Shown here: positions 1 through 11,018 of the stretch, piece after piece
Layout: every line of letters begins with the position of its first letter
How positions within the stretch are numbered: position 1 is the stretch's first letter
DNA from: Gymnopus androsaceus JB14
Taxonomy: Eukaryota; Basidiomycota; Agaricomycetes; Agaricales; Omphalotaceae
DNA: 64,000 nt
Assembly (NCBI GenBank): GCA_009733575.1
Contig: ML769579.1
Span: forward strand, 54,993-118,992
Reading direction: 5' to 3'
Program-made: the position numbers and the translations under genes
Notes under the pieces: generated by a model
Seen by the model: only the letters and a program-made list of their open reading frames with translations
Databases searched by the model: none
Told to the model about the DNA's origin: nothing

Positions 1-2946
1 GGATAGTACAGCAGGTGGCAATTACACCTGAAGGAAGCCATATCACAGAGGTTAAACTTGGTTGTAGGATACTATAATTTAGAGCAGGAAAAGATGCATC
101 AACACCAGGAATCTTCTCAGCATTCCATGCATCTAAATTTGGCTGAAGATCCTCTGTGATACAGTGCTGTTTTGAGCTCAGAATATCTATTGAGAATATG
201 GAGTTGCTGACAAATGCAATCCTTCTACTATCTGGTGAGAATGTGAATGAGCTGCTAAAGAAAGCAGGTAATGGTGAGCCAATCAGAGGATTCCATGTCT
301 TGTGTGGGTTCATAACTTTCCAGTGGGGAGGTAGGAAGTGGGAATAACACCTATACAGAGCAGTTCCTTGTGGAAGAAAAAGAATGAATGATAGATAAAT
401 GTGCACTCCAAAGTTTTGAACTATTGGATAGAACTCATTCACAGCATGGTATCCATCATCCAGAAGCTGCAAAGTATGTGTGCACAGATCATTATTCATT
501 TTCTGGATTTGAGTTGAATAACTAGAAGCCTTTGTAGTTGAATATGCATACCTTCAGCCAGTCTTTTCCCTTCACTAATGATTCAATGGCAGATTCAGAG
601 GCATTGAGCAAGCTTATACATTCAAGCCAAAACAGCAACTTGGTATTTGCAAACTGCTGTAACTCTTCCAAAATTGGATGGCCTGAATGGCGTACAGATG
701 TAACAGCAGAGAGGTGATCTGCCCAATAGAGAGCTGCATAGTGAAGAGCTCTGGATATATGTGTTTTGACCAGGATATCCAAGTCCTGGATTTCAGAGTT
801 TGCAAATGATCTCTTGCTGAAAGGGAGGATGCGCTTCAGATCTCTGTTCATACACTGCAAGCAAAGATGGGCCAGTTCCAAATGGTGCACTTTTGGATCA
901 ATATACACCAATGGTACTTGGTTTCCAACTTGGTCATGAGCAGTAATATAATCTGCAAAAGATGCATGAAAAATATGAACTACTTCACCAGCCAGTGTTC
1001 CAACTTCATCTGGGACAGATAAAATGGAATGAACATCCCGAAGGAGATCATAAATAACCAGAGAGTCAATGTTGAGAAGTTGGCCAAAGGCATCAACAGT
1101 GAGAGGTTCCTGAACAAGCATCACAGACATAAGCACTCGTGCAAAATTTCTGCGATCATGTTTGTCTGGAATCTTCTCTATTGCTGCAGATAGTACTTCT
1201 GTGTACAACATGTCAACACTCAAAGCATCTTCATAGTCACCCTTGGATATATTCGCAATATGTTCCAGTCGTCGCTTCGCATCGCCACGTGAGCTGACAT
1301 ACTTGCACACAGTGACTGCGAAAATGAAGAGGCCAGCTGCCTGCTGAACCAACTTCTCGACAAGCTCCACGGGAGGCCAATCCTCTGTTCCTAGCTTCTT
1401 TGCAGTTCGAATATCCTCCAGTTGTTGATTGTAGAAAAGCCGAAGATCATTGTCAACTATGCTCGCAGGCACATGGTGCAGCTTGAACATTCGACGATGT
1501 TCTCCAGATGAGAGAAGTTCCTCAACATAAGCTGCAGGGCGGCAGCTAATAAAGACTTTTAATAATGGGATCGACCGAACATGCTGGAGCAGAGCCAAAA
1601 GTATTTTCTCTGATGCTCGTTCACCATTACATTCATCTAAAGCATCGAGGACTAGAGCAACAGTAGGAGGTGGCTTTATTTTCTGCAAAGGTTCAACAAT
1701 CAAACGTTGTACCTGCTCGTGAGGTAGAGCTGCGCCAATGTAGGGATAGCGGCCCAAGATATCCACCAACCCATCGTGGAAGTCCTTATTGCAGCTTGCG
1801 AGTTGACACGCCAGCGTAGGGAATATGAGTCCCGAGTTTTTCCGATCGACTGAATCTCGAGAGCAAAAGAATGTTGCCATGAGCGATTGACTGTTTGAGA
1901 GAAGTCGGCGAGCCACCGAGAGGGCGATCGTGGTCTTTCCCATTCCTGCGGCACCGTTAAGCCAGTAGATTTGTCCTTCGCCTGAATCAAACCAGTTCTG
2001 AATGTCATCCAGAACGGTTACCCGGGTTCCGTCGAGGCACTGGTCGCGATCTACACAGTTATATCGTGCACCATGAACGGGATTTAAAGAGAGTAGAGCT
2101 TGAGCGAGAACTGTACGATTTGAGCAACATTAAATGTAACGGTAACAAGGTTGGCTCACCAATTTCCTGTGGAAACAATTAGCCTTCGTATAATACTTGT
2201 ACATCGGAACTACTACTCATTACTCACCTGTACATCACGAGCGGCCTTTTCAACTCCTCGAGAGACGTTGTGAACCTCGCGTGAAATATCCAGCAGACTC
2301 GCGAGCTGTGGAGCGTGAGCGAGGGTTCAAATAGAAGACTACCAGCCTTACCATTATCTTGTCAACGGCATTTTTGACCTTCTGCACCAGAGCCGTAATT
2401 CGCCTCTCGTTCTCGCTATTATTCACGAATTGAGAGATTCGGCTGCTCGATTGAAGGCTGATGAGTTCTCCGCGTATGTTAGAGATGGCGCTGTAGGACT
2501 TTTGATTAGTTTTGGTTTCGTTAACGAAGATTGAGCATACCTATCGAACTTTTCAATCTGCTTCATCACTTCAGATGGCAAAACCACACTTCGGTCCTTA
2601 TAAGGCGACATCCCATCTTGCAAACCCTGCAAAGATTTCAAAAGATCCTCGAAATCTTTCGCATTATGGAGATATTTCTACAATGCCCATTAGTTCAAAA
2701 GATCCATGAAACAAGGGAGCCCAAGCGCACCTTGCACTGATCAATTATGAATATTGTAGCAGACGCGGCATTTCCGATAAACGGAATTGAATCTGACAAC
2801 TGCTTGAGGAGGCGAATTGAAGTTTCCGCCGCGTTTAATGTGCTACTGAGAATCTGAGAACTCTGACGGGACATTCCCTTGGGTTTCGAGGTCGAGGAAT
2901 CACCAAGCTTGATCTTGAGCTTGAGGGACTGCACTCGTTTCTTCAT
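1..2946 (-). CDS. NACHT-domain STAND (NLR-like) protein, partial; runs off the left edge
   Basis: Probable fungal NLR-type sensor: a signal-transducing NTPase thought to act in non-self recognition or programmed cell death. The start ATG is at 2946. Exon 1 (2946-2731) and several short exons encode a helical N-terminal region of about 190 residues with no recognised effector domain. The NACHT part begins near 2075 and carries Walker A GAAGMGKTT and Walker B ALVLDALDEC, followed by helical and winged-helix sequence to about 560. An intron at 551-467 (GTATGC...GCAG) leads into the start of a WD40-like propeller (HIYLSFILFLP, then repeat-like sequence), which leaves the window at base 1. This order is the common Agaricomycete NACHT-WD40 layout. 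No frame break was seen. The N-terminal class is not recognised, and the ligand-sensing repeats are mostly outside the window. Confidence 0.85.
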
Positions 2947-3480
2947 CGTTGTATAGCAACAAGAGAATCAATGATACCAACATTTCAAGCTGTGTTAGTT
3001 GACAGCGCGTTACGCTAGGCAAAGAAAGACCAAAATTGGAAAAACCATAGGTATTATTTTATTTTGATAAAGAGACTGCATTGCAATCACACAATCTAGT
3101 TGAGAAGCAACGAAGAGCAAAGTTCAAGAAGGGAACCAAGCCCTGCCAGTATTCGAAAAACACTAGACTCGAGTTCAGAAGAACTAGCGAAATTAAACCC
3201 CGAAATTAAACCCCTGTAGCTTGCCTGTAGCACATACTATATGCTACGCTTTGTCAGTACATTGGCTTTCAAGTTTGAGGCCTACTCGTTGAACATGCAA
3301 CTGTCAGCAATCGGAGTTGGCCAGATCAGAGTTAAACCTGTGGGCAGATACTTCGAATTTGGTTATTGCTACATCTTGGTGTATACTTTAGAATTGTATG
3401 AGAGACCAGCGATCTCGAGAAACTATACAGGTTGGTTTACAACAGTCAAGTACATTTGGTTTTATTTGTGAGACCGGATG
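2947..3480. other. Intergenic region, 5' of the NLR gene and 3' of NAS2
   Basis: About 530 bases without a supportable gene. Short open frames on the + strand near 3241-3629 have no recognisable domain and overlap the last NAS2 exon. The stretch presumably holds the NLR promoter, but I see no clear TATA box or repeat. Confidence 0.5.
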
Positions 3481-4249
3481 TTAAGGAGAAAGCGGAACGA
3501 TATGACACCTACATGGCAAGTGAGCCAAGTCAATTCCAGACAGAAACATTAGACATACCCCAGCATGCCTCTGCCACCCCAGCCTTTCCGGGGAGTGAGG
3601 CTAAGGAAAATACTTTGGTTTTGCCGTAAGATTTTGATCCCTATACTCTTCTAAAATATATTTAGTTCTCTGTTCCGTAGGCATAGACAGTAAACTCACA
3701 TTCTCGCTCGCCCCAACCAATTCCGCGACTGGTGTCAAAGATCCCGACGTGAATGATGCATGAACGAGTTCGCCAAACTTTACGATGAGATCTTCTCGTT
3801 GAAGACCCTATGAAAGATATGAGTAGAGCATTACTGCAAGCATTAAACACGCACAGCATCAGCTGCAGGACTTCCTGGAGCCACACCATCGACTTTCGCA
3901 AACGGTTTCGGAGTCTCCGAAGGCTCCGCCATCTCCACATCCTTACTGACTTTCCGCAACTTGCGACCGGTCGTAAATAGCTTCCAAAGCCTTCCCAATA
4001 GCCGCAGGTGACGTCTTTGAGATCGTTTCTTAGCTCAATTATCCGCACGCGAGCCCCTCGAACTGCATAAATGTCAACATCGGCGCGAGGAAAACCATCC
4101 TTATCGACAAGCGGCGTTTGCATCGTCGATTGGTTGGCTTTCAGGATTTCGATGTTTGTTTCGATTTGACTCTCAATATTCTTCTTCTGATCCATAAGCT
4201 TTTTGGCCTGCTCTGCGGGGCTATCGGGAGATGGAAGTGTGAATCCCAT
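3481..4249 (-). CDS. NAS2: 26S proteasome assembly chaperone Nas2/PSMD9 (PDZ protein), frame broken twice
   Basis: Chaperone that binds the Rpt5 base subunit during assembly of the 19S regulatory particle (family knowledge). ATG at 4249. The N-terminal helical domain shows the family signature around TPLVDKDGFPRADVDIYAVR. The PDZ domain follows (PFAKVDGVAPGSPAADA, then after an intron GLQREDLIVKFGELVHAS). The end is the typical GWGGRGMLGCHIVPLSP, reached through a further intron whose donor is the GTATGTC after CTGGG. Length is near 230 residues, as expected. Two one-base insertions are needed to keep the conserved frame, near 4006 (after DLKDVT, before AAIGKALEAIYD) and near 3951 (before VSKDVEMAEP). 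No GT-AG intron explains either. The gene is either hit by sequence errors or broken; conservation downstream of both breaks favours errors. Confidence 0.85.
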
Positions 4250-4459
4250 TGTGAACGAAGCGGTTTGCGAAAGAGAACGTTATTATTAAGCGCTGAAATG
4301 ACGCGTAAGTACGATAGGCGCTTATTTAGAGTGAGTCGGAATCGCGAGCCCATCTTCATTTTCCAGATCGTCAGATACATGTATCATTGCAAACTACAGT
4401 AAGAGGTACAGTAAGAAAACTTCGTGTATTCGATTTTAGCGCAAATAATATCCCGGCAT

Positions 4460-5871
<1,412 letters not shown>

Positions 5872-6975
5872 TATCGATGATGGATAAGCTGACGAGCTTT
5901 GGCTTTTATTGCACCAACCCTTTTATACCCAAAACATATTCCCGCCAAGGTGCGAAAGCATTCCCTAACAATAGCGTCCTAAAACTAACTGAACTGGGGG
6001 ATTTATATCGGCGAAAGTAGCGTATGGTTGCAATTGAGTTATCATTGGAGTAGGGGAGTAGGGGAGTGTCTAAACTCTTCTAGGCCAAGGATACGTCGAC
6101 TATGACTGAATCACTGAGTCTTTGCTTTTGCAGTGAGATCATGGAAAGATAGCGTACCAATGCAAAGTTATAGTTATCTGACTAAACTGGATCGCACAAG
6201 GCTGCATGCGAGAAAGAAGCGTGTCTTCGAATTCAATCCAACGGAGCCGCGCTATGGCTTCCTCCTGAATGGTAAGTATGAGAACTTGAGAAGATCGGAA
6301 CGGAATACAAACGAAGCCCGTTCGTTCGTTTCGGTGAATGACCGAAGCTTCTCCCTGGAATCTGTCCTGTGACAAGATCAGAGAACTCATTCTTTGGAGA
6401 AACTTCAAAAGAAACCACATTTACTTCCGAGGAGTGCTGGTGCAACGCTCAATATTGCACGACTCCACAAACTTTAGAAATCCCTGAGAAGAAGCAAGAT
6501 ACGGAGAGACACGGCCGGTGCCTAGAAGCCAACTAACTGTTCACTAGACCGCTCATCCATGACAGTCGCAGTCAGCCTGCCAGCGGAATCCAGAATAATA
6601 ATACCTCCCTGAACAATCCCTGATTGTAGGGCGGATAGCAGCATTTATTCGGGGACATTGACATTTGGCATTGACATTTTATTCTGCACTTCTTCGGTTG
6701 GACTCAGTGGAGTCTGGGTCCACTGGCTAATCTGTTGAACCTAAATTGACCAAGGCTCCAGAGATTTGCATAAATAGGATAGTGATGATGTCGAGTTTAA
6801 AGAATCAAGTCCCGCTAATTTGATTGTAACCGAGTCATTTCATTCAATCGCTTTCTTTCATCCCATCTCATCCGCTTGTGACCATAGAACAAGTCAAATT
6901 TCGACAAGCTCTGTAAGTACTTATTATCTTTCGATATTTACTTACTGAACACATTTCCCTAGCTTCTCACTAGCG
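5872..6975. other. Divergent intergenic region between THI4 and ARO7
   Basis: About 1.1 kb holding the two divergent promoters. It contains a short tandem run of GAGTAGGG near 6050-6066 and a half-site GAGTCA near 6832, which resembles a Gcn4/CpcA half-site upstream of ARO7. Open frames at 6133-6445 on both strands look like chance: no domain, no intron logic. Confidence 0.4.
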
Positions 6976-8085
6976 ATGCAATCTAATCTCACCAGTGGGG
7001 ATCCATTGTCCTTGGATCGGATACGTTCCGTCCTTACTCGACTGGAGGACACAATCATCTTTGATCTCATTGAGAGAGCTCAGTTTGCTCATAATCCACG
7101 AATGTACCAGCGAGGAGCGTTCAAAGAACTCCATGACATTGGCTTTGACGGAAGCTGGCTTGAATGGTTCTTGAAGGAAATCGAGAGCTTCCATGGTATA
7201 GCTTTATTTCGTTTCTTTCAATAAATGACTCATTATTAACCTATATTGCAGCAAAAGCAAGACGCTACACTAGGCAAGCTACATATAGCCACTTCCTAGT
7301 TTTGACCCTCAACTTATCATTCCGCTCAGCCCCGATGAATACCCCTTTACATCCAACCTTCCCGACCCAGTAATTGCTCCCCTTCAGTTCCCAGAAATCC
7401 TCTTCCCGAACAAGATCAACGCAAATCCTTCAATACTATCCTTCTACGTCCGTTCCATCGTTCCGCGCATAACACGACGTGCAACGCTCTCATTAGCTGC
7501 CTCGAAGCGGGCCAAGGGTATCGCTGGCGATGAAGAATACGAGGACGATGGGAACTATGGTAGCGCAGCGACCATTGACATTGAAGTATTGCAGGCGATA
7601 AGTAAACGAGTGCATTACGGTGCGTATGTATTACTATCCTAAACCTTTCAATCTTACTCAGTCGTCATCCTAGGCAAATTCGTCTCAGAATCTAAATTCT
7701 TAGAAAACCCTAGCGCATTCATTCCACATATCCTTAAACCCAATCCACAAATCCTCGAGGATCTCATAACCAAACCGGAAGTCGAGCGCAAGCTACTACA
7801 ACGACTGCGAGGCAAAGCGGAGACTTATGCGCAAGAATTTGCTGCAGATGGCTCACCCAAGCGGTATAAACGGTGCTTCTACTGCAAAAATTGAGGTAGA
7901 CGGTGTCGTAGACCTTTACGAAAGCTACATCATCCCTCTGACGAAGGAAGTTGAGGTAAGGAGTTTTATCACCGAGTGCTTGCTTTGCTCACGATTCATT
8001 TTAGGTGGAATATCTCCTACATCGACTTGACGGGCTATCGGAGGACGATGTTCGTAGGCTTGAGACAAAGAGCGGAACAGTGTAA
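6976..8085 (+). CDS. ARO7: Chorismate mutase (allosteric AroQ type)
   Basis: Converts chorismate to prephenate at the branch to phenylalanine and tyrosine. ATG at 6976; stop at 8083-8085. The all-helical fungal protein is recognisable throughout: [20 protein letters not shown] with the active-site Arg region, SPDEYPF, FGS-type [31 protein letters not shown], and the C-terminal [18 protein letters not shown]. Introns: 7196-7251, 7274-7329 (begins GCAAGC, a GC-AG intron), 7620-7673, and one splitting TKEVE|VEYLL. Between [13 protein letters not shown] sequence and [11 protein letters not shown] the frame needs removal of one base near 7856-7859, in a CCC run; otherwise a stop follows within 20 codons. 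That looks like a sequence error rather than an inactive gene. Convergent with the septin-like gene downstream. Confidence 0.92.
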
Positions 8086-8501
8086 ACTATGTCTACTTAC
8101 AGTTCCTCCTAATGAATACCCCCCGACTGCAACAAAATCAATAATCATTCACTATTAGAAAATGAAGCATACAGAGTATCGACCGACACGTTACTGTAAT
8201 AGAAACAACAGGAGGTTGATTGGATAGGACGTATAAATGTAAGCACAGGGCATATAAGTCAGAAAAGAATAACGAAGGGCTACAGAAAACAAGATTCCAC
8301 AATCCAATCCGCGAAAAAGAAAGAAAAAAGCAAGCAAGAAAGATCGACAGCGGAGATGCAATGATCACATAGTTGTAGCAATGGGGTTAACGTACACAAA
8401 AGTTTGGAAGAAAGATAGAGTTGGCGATGGAGAGATTTGGGGTTTGTATAATAATTTATAAAAAGCATCCAAGGGTATACTTGGCGATGATAGTATGTAG
8501 A
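8086..8501. other. Convergent 3' intergenic region
   Basis: About 415 bases between the ARO7 stop and the septin-like gene stop. AT-rich with purine-rich tracts near 8310-8345. No coding evidence. Presumably the two 3' UTRs and polyadenylation regions. Confidence 0.4.
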
Positions 8502-10641
8502 TCACAATCCGAGATCTGCAAAGTGGCGCATAAGCGATGATGGGTAGACTGCAAACTTTCAATACACACCTTGGAGCAGCTTGTCCCTTTGCTCGTCAGT
8601 GATCTGACTCGTCGCACGGCGGGCAAGAAGTTTTTCTGTTCTGTATTTCTCATAAAGAACTTCCTTTGTGTGAACTTTTAGGACCTAAAAATGAAAGATT
8701 ATTATTAGTACGTGGATCGTTTGTGGAACAACGAGACGTGTGAACTAACCTTGAGATGTGTAGAAAGCACAGCTGTTCTCAGAGCAGCAAAATCGCAGTG
8801 ATCGGGGTCTAGCACATCCACAGTTCCCCATCGGAATTTGCGAATGAAGACACCCTTGAGATCTTCAGGCGGACCTTGCAGGTAAGGATCTTGGCGGACA
8901 CTATGAATGGATCCTGGAGGAATCGGGATGGTATCATGTCCATCTTCGGACTGTTGTACAGGGGAGGAGGGAGCCGTCCTCAATACCTGGTCATCAGTAG
9001 ACGTATGTCGGCGGAATTGAGTCTTGATTTCGGGGGTAATGAGAGCAAAGGGCATCAACTCGGTCAAATCGGGTTTGGCCACTATATGGGCAGAGAAGCG
9101 TACACTCGCGATGCTTTCCATATCTGGTGAAACCGGGCGCCTTTCATCTGCTGCGGCCTGTGAAAGGTCGCGACGGGACCGTGATCGTGAAAGAGTCCGA
9201 GTAACTTTTGGTCGACGAAGCTTGATGACAGGTCGGGACTGCCGTTCTTCATCCTCTTCACCACCCTCCTCCTCTTCCTCGTTCCCATTTTCTGACGCGT
9301 CACTAGCAAAGCGTGTCGCTCTCGCTTTCCTTGGAGTCGCTTGTTGTTGTGAAGATGGCCCGAAAACACCAAAGTCAAGCCCTGCTTCTGACAGTGACCG
9401 TCTGACAGCTTCTTTCACACCAGCTAGGGTCTCGTCGGTAAGAGAGTCAGCTTTTGGCAATGACAGGGAGGACATTGCAACGCGTAGCCAATCGCCGCAT
9501 GACACGAATTTCAGAAGGAGCCATGGTAAGCGGGCTCTCTTCATCGTCAGACTCGGAAGAAGTATCTGGAATGAGATCTGGAGGAGTTCGATAGGATACC
9601 GTGGTCTCTGAGCGCGTTTTGGTGGGTAGGGATGACTTTGCCCTACGTTCTGCCAGTGTCATGACGGAAGAAGGGTCAATCAAGTAGATGCACCTAGAAA
9701 CGTTGAGAATCGGACGTGAACAGGACGTTTCATGGAGACATACAAATGAATATGCTGGTCTCCTATGTTTTTCCTGACAACTTTGGATTCCTGAAACACA
9801 GAATTAGCTTGGAATATAGCGCCAGCAGTCTAAAGACGCACCTCGCTCATGGTATCGGCATACTGAGCATCAATATACTTGATAATACTGCTAACCTGCC
9901 TCTCCAACTTGAGTTCCCTGCCTTCCATAAATTCGAGTCCCGGGCTATCAATCACGGAAAAAAGCACTCTGTCATGTCTCGACTCGCATATCTCGACACA
10001 GGAAGTATTAATCGAATGTGTGGATTTAGGGGGGCCACTCAAGAAACGATCTACGGCAGCCCGCTGGTCCACAGTAGCTCCGGGTGAAATGTCCGCGGTC
10101 TCTGGATAGTTTAATTCTAGATCTCGTCGCAATTAAGCTTGGATGAATGTTTCCTTACCTAGCAAGAGTCGGAGGAGAGAAGTCTTTCCAGTGCCCTGCC
10201 CCCCAACAACCTAGAGCATACGTAAACATTAATATTGCGTCGGAGGGATTGGCGAGAAGCTGATACCATAAGGTTGAACGTCGGAGGCGCCCGAGTTCGT
10301 CGCTGACTGTATTTGCTTGAAAGACGAGGTGCATGCTTGGTAGTTCCATTCGTAAACGACGAAGGAGCAGTTGACATGTACAAAGAAGAAATTGAGGTAA
10401 CGCCTTCGCCCCGAAAAGGTTTATGAAATGGGATTGGAGATTGGGAACTCCCCTGTATAGAGGTGGGTGTCGCACCTTTGGGAATGTGTTCCGAGATAGG
10501 AGGAATATCCTGGCGAATAGTATTGACATCTACAAGGCTTTCTGGCCACGGAATTCCTTGCGGATTCAGTTCGGGGAGTGAAGGCGAAATTCGTATCTTG
10601 GTCTCTGGAACCTGTTTCGACTTTCGACGCAGAGAAAACAT
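8502..10641 (-). CDS. Divergent septin-type GTPase
   Basis: Septin-like GTP-binding protein; septins polymerise at the cortex and septum, but this one is too divergent to assign a filament role. ATG at 10641 (MFSLRRKSK). A Ser/Pro-rich N-terminal tail of about 125 residues precedes the P-loop VVGGQGTGKT in a short exon at 10210-10159. Then come the G3-type DSPG, a strand HIHLCIYLIDP, and the G4 motif VLPVIAKAD near 9455. A long acidic/Arg-Ser-rich insert (around 9130-9330) follows. The end resembles septin C-termini (FRWGTVDVLDPDHCDF, then LKVHTKEVLYEKYRTEKLL) and finishes KLLQDLGL at 8502. One extra A in the AAAA at 9452-9455 breaks the frame inside AKAD. It is a tandem paralog of the next gene upstream. 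Confidence 0.8.
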
Positions 10642-11018
10642 GGTGGATGGTGGTGTTAAAGGAAGGACGTCAAGTAAAGAACCAAGACAACGAGAGTAAT
10701 GAGGCACAAAAAATATAGTGACACTGACAGTTTCTGAATCAGGGTCTATTAAGCGCCTTATTATAGCCCCTTTGGTACAAAACAACAAAGCACTTTTTCA
10801 TTGAGGTATCTGTATAAAGTACTGAACTGATTATTACAATTACAATCCCATGCCATCCAACGGCACCCAGGTTCAAAAAACAGTATACCCTTGGTATACC
10901 CCCATGAACGAATGAACAAAGAAAACCAAAACGAAAAAGAACAAAAAGCATGGGAAGAACCAATAAGTAATCTACAAAACAAACGAGAAGAAAAAGGAGT
11001 GTTAGGAGTGTTAGTATA
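10642..11018. other. Intergenic region upstream of the septin-like gene
   Basis: About 380 bases separating the septin-like start from the stop of the upstream minus-strand gene. Adenine-rich on the + strand near 10910-11000. No gene or clear regulatory motif seen. Confidence 0.35.

Noticed and set aside
3241..3629. Overlapping + strand open frames of 65-76 codons
   Set aside because: No domain, no start context, and the 3' one overlaps the conserved last exon of NAS2 on the other strand.
3895..3950. An intron (GTAAGG...AAAG) in NAS2 to explain the frame change
   Set aside because: Removing it leaves the PDZ start GVAPGSPA out of frame and deletes the conserved PFAKVDG segment.
6133..6445. 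Open frames on both strands between THI4 and ARO7
   Set aside because: No domain or splice logic; likely chance in a promoter region.
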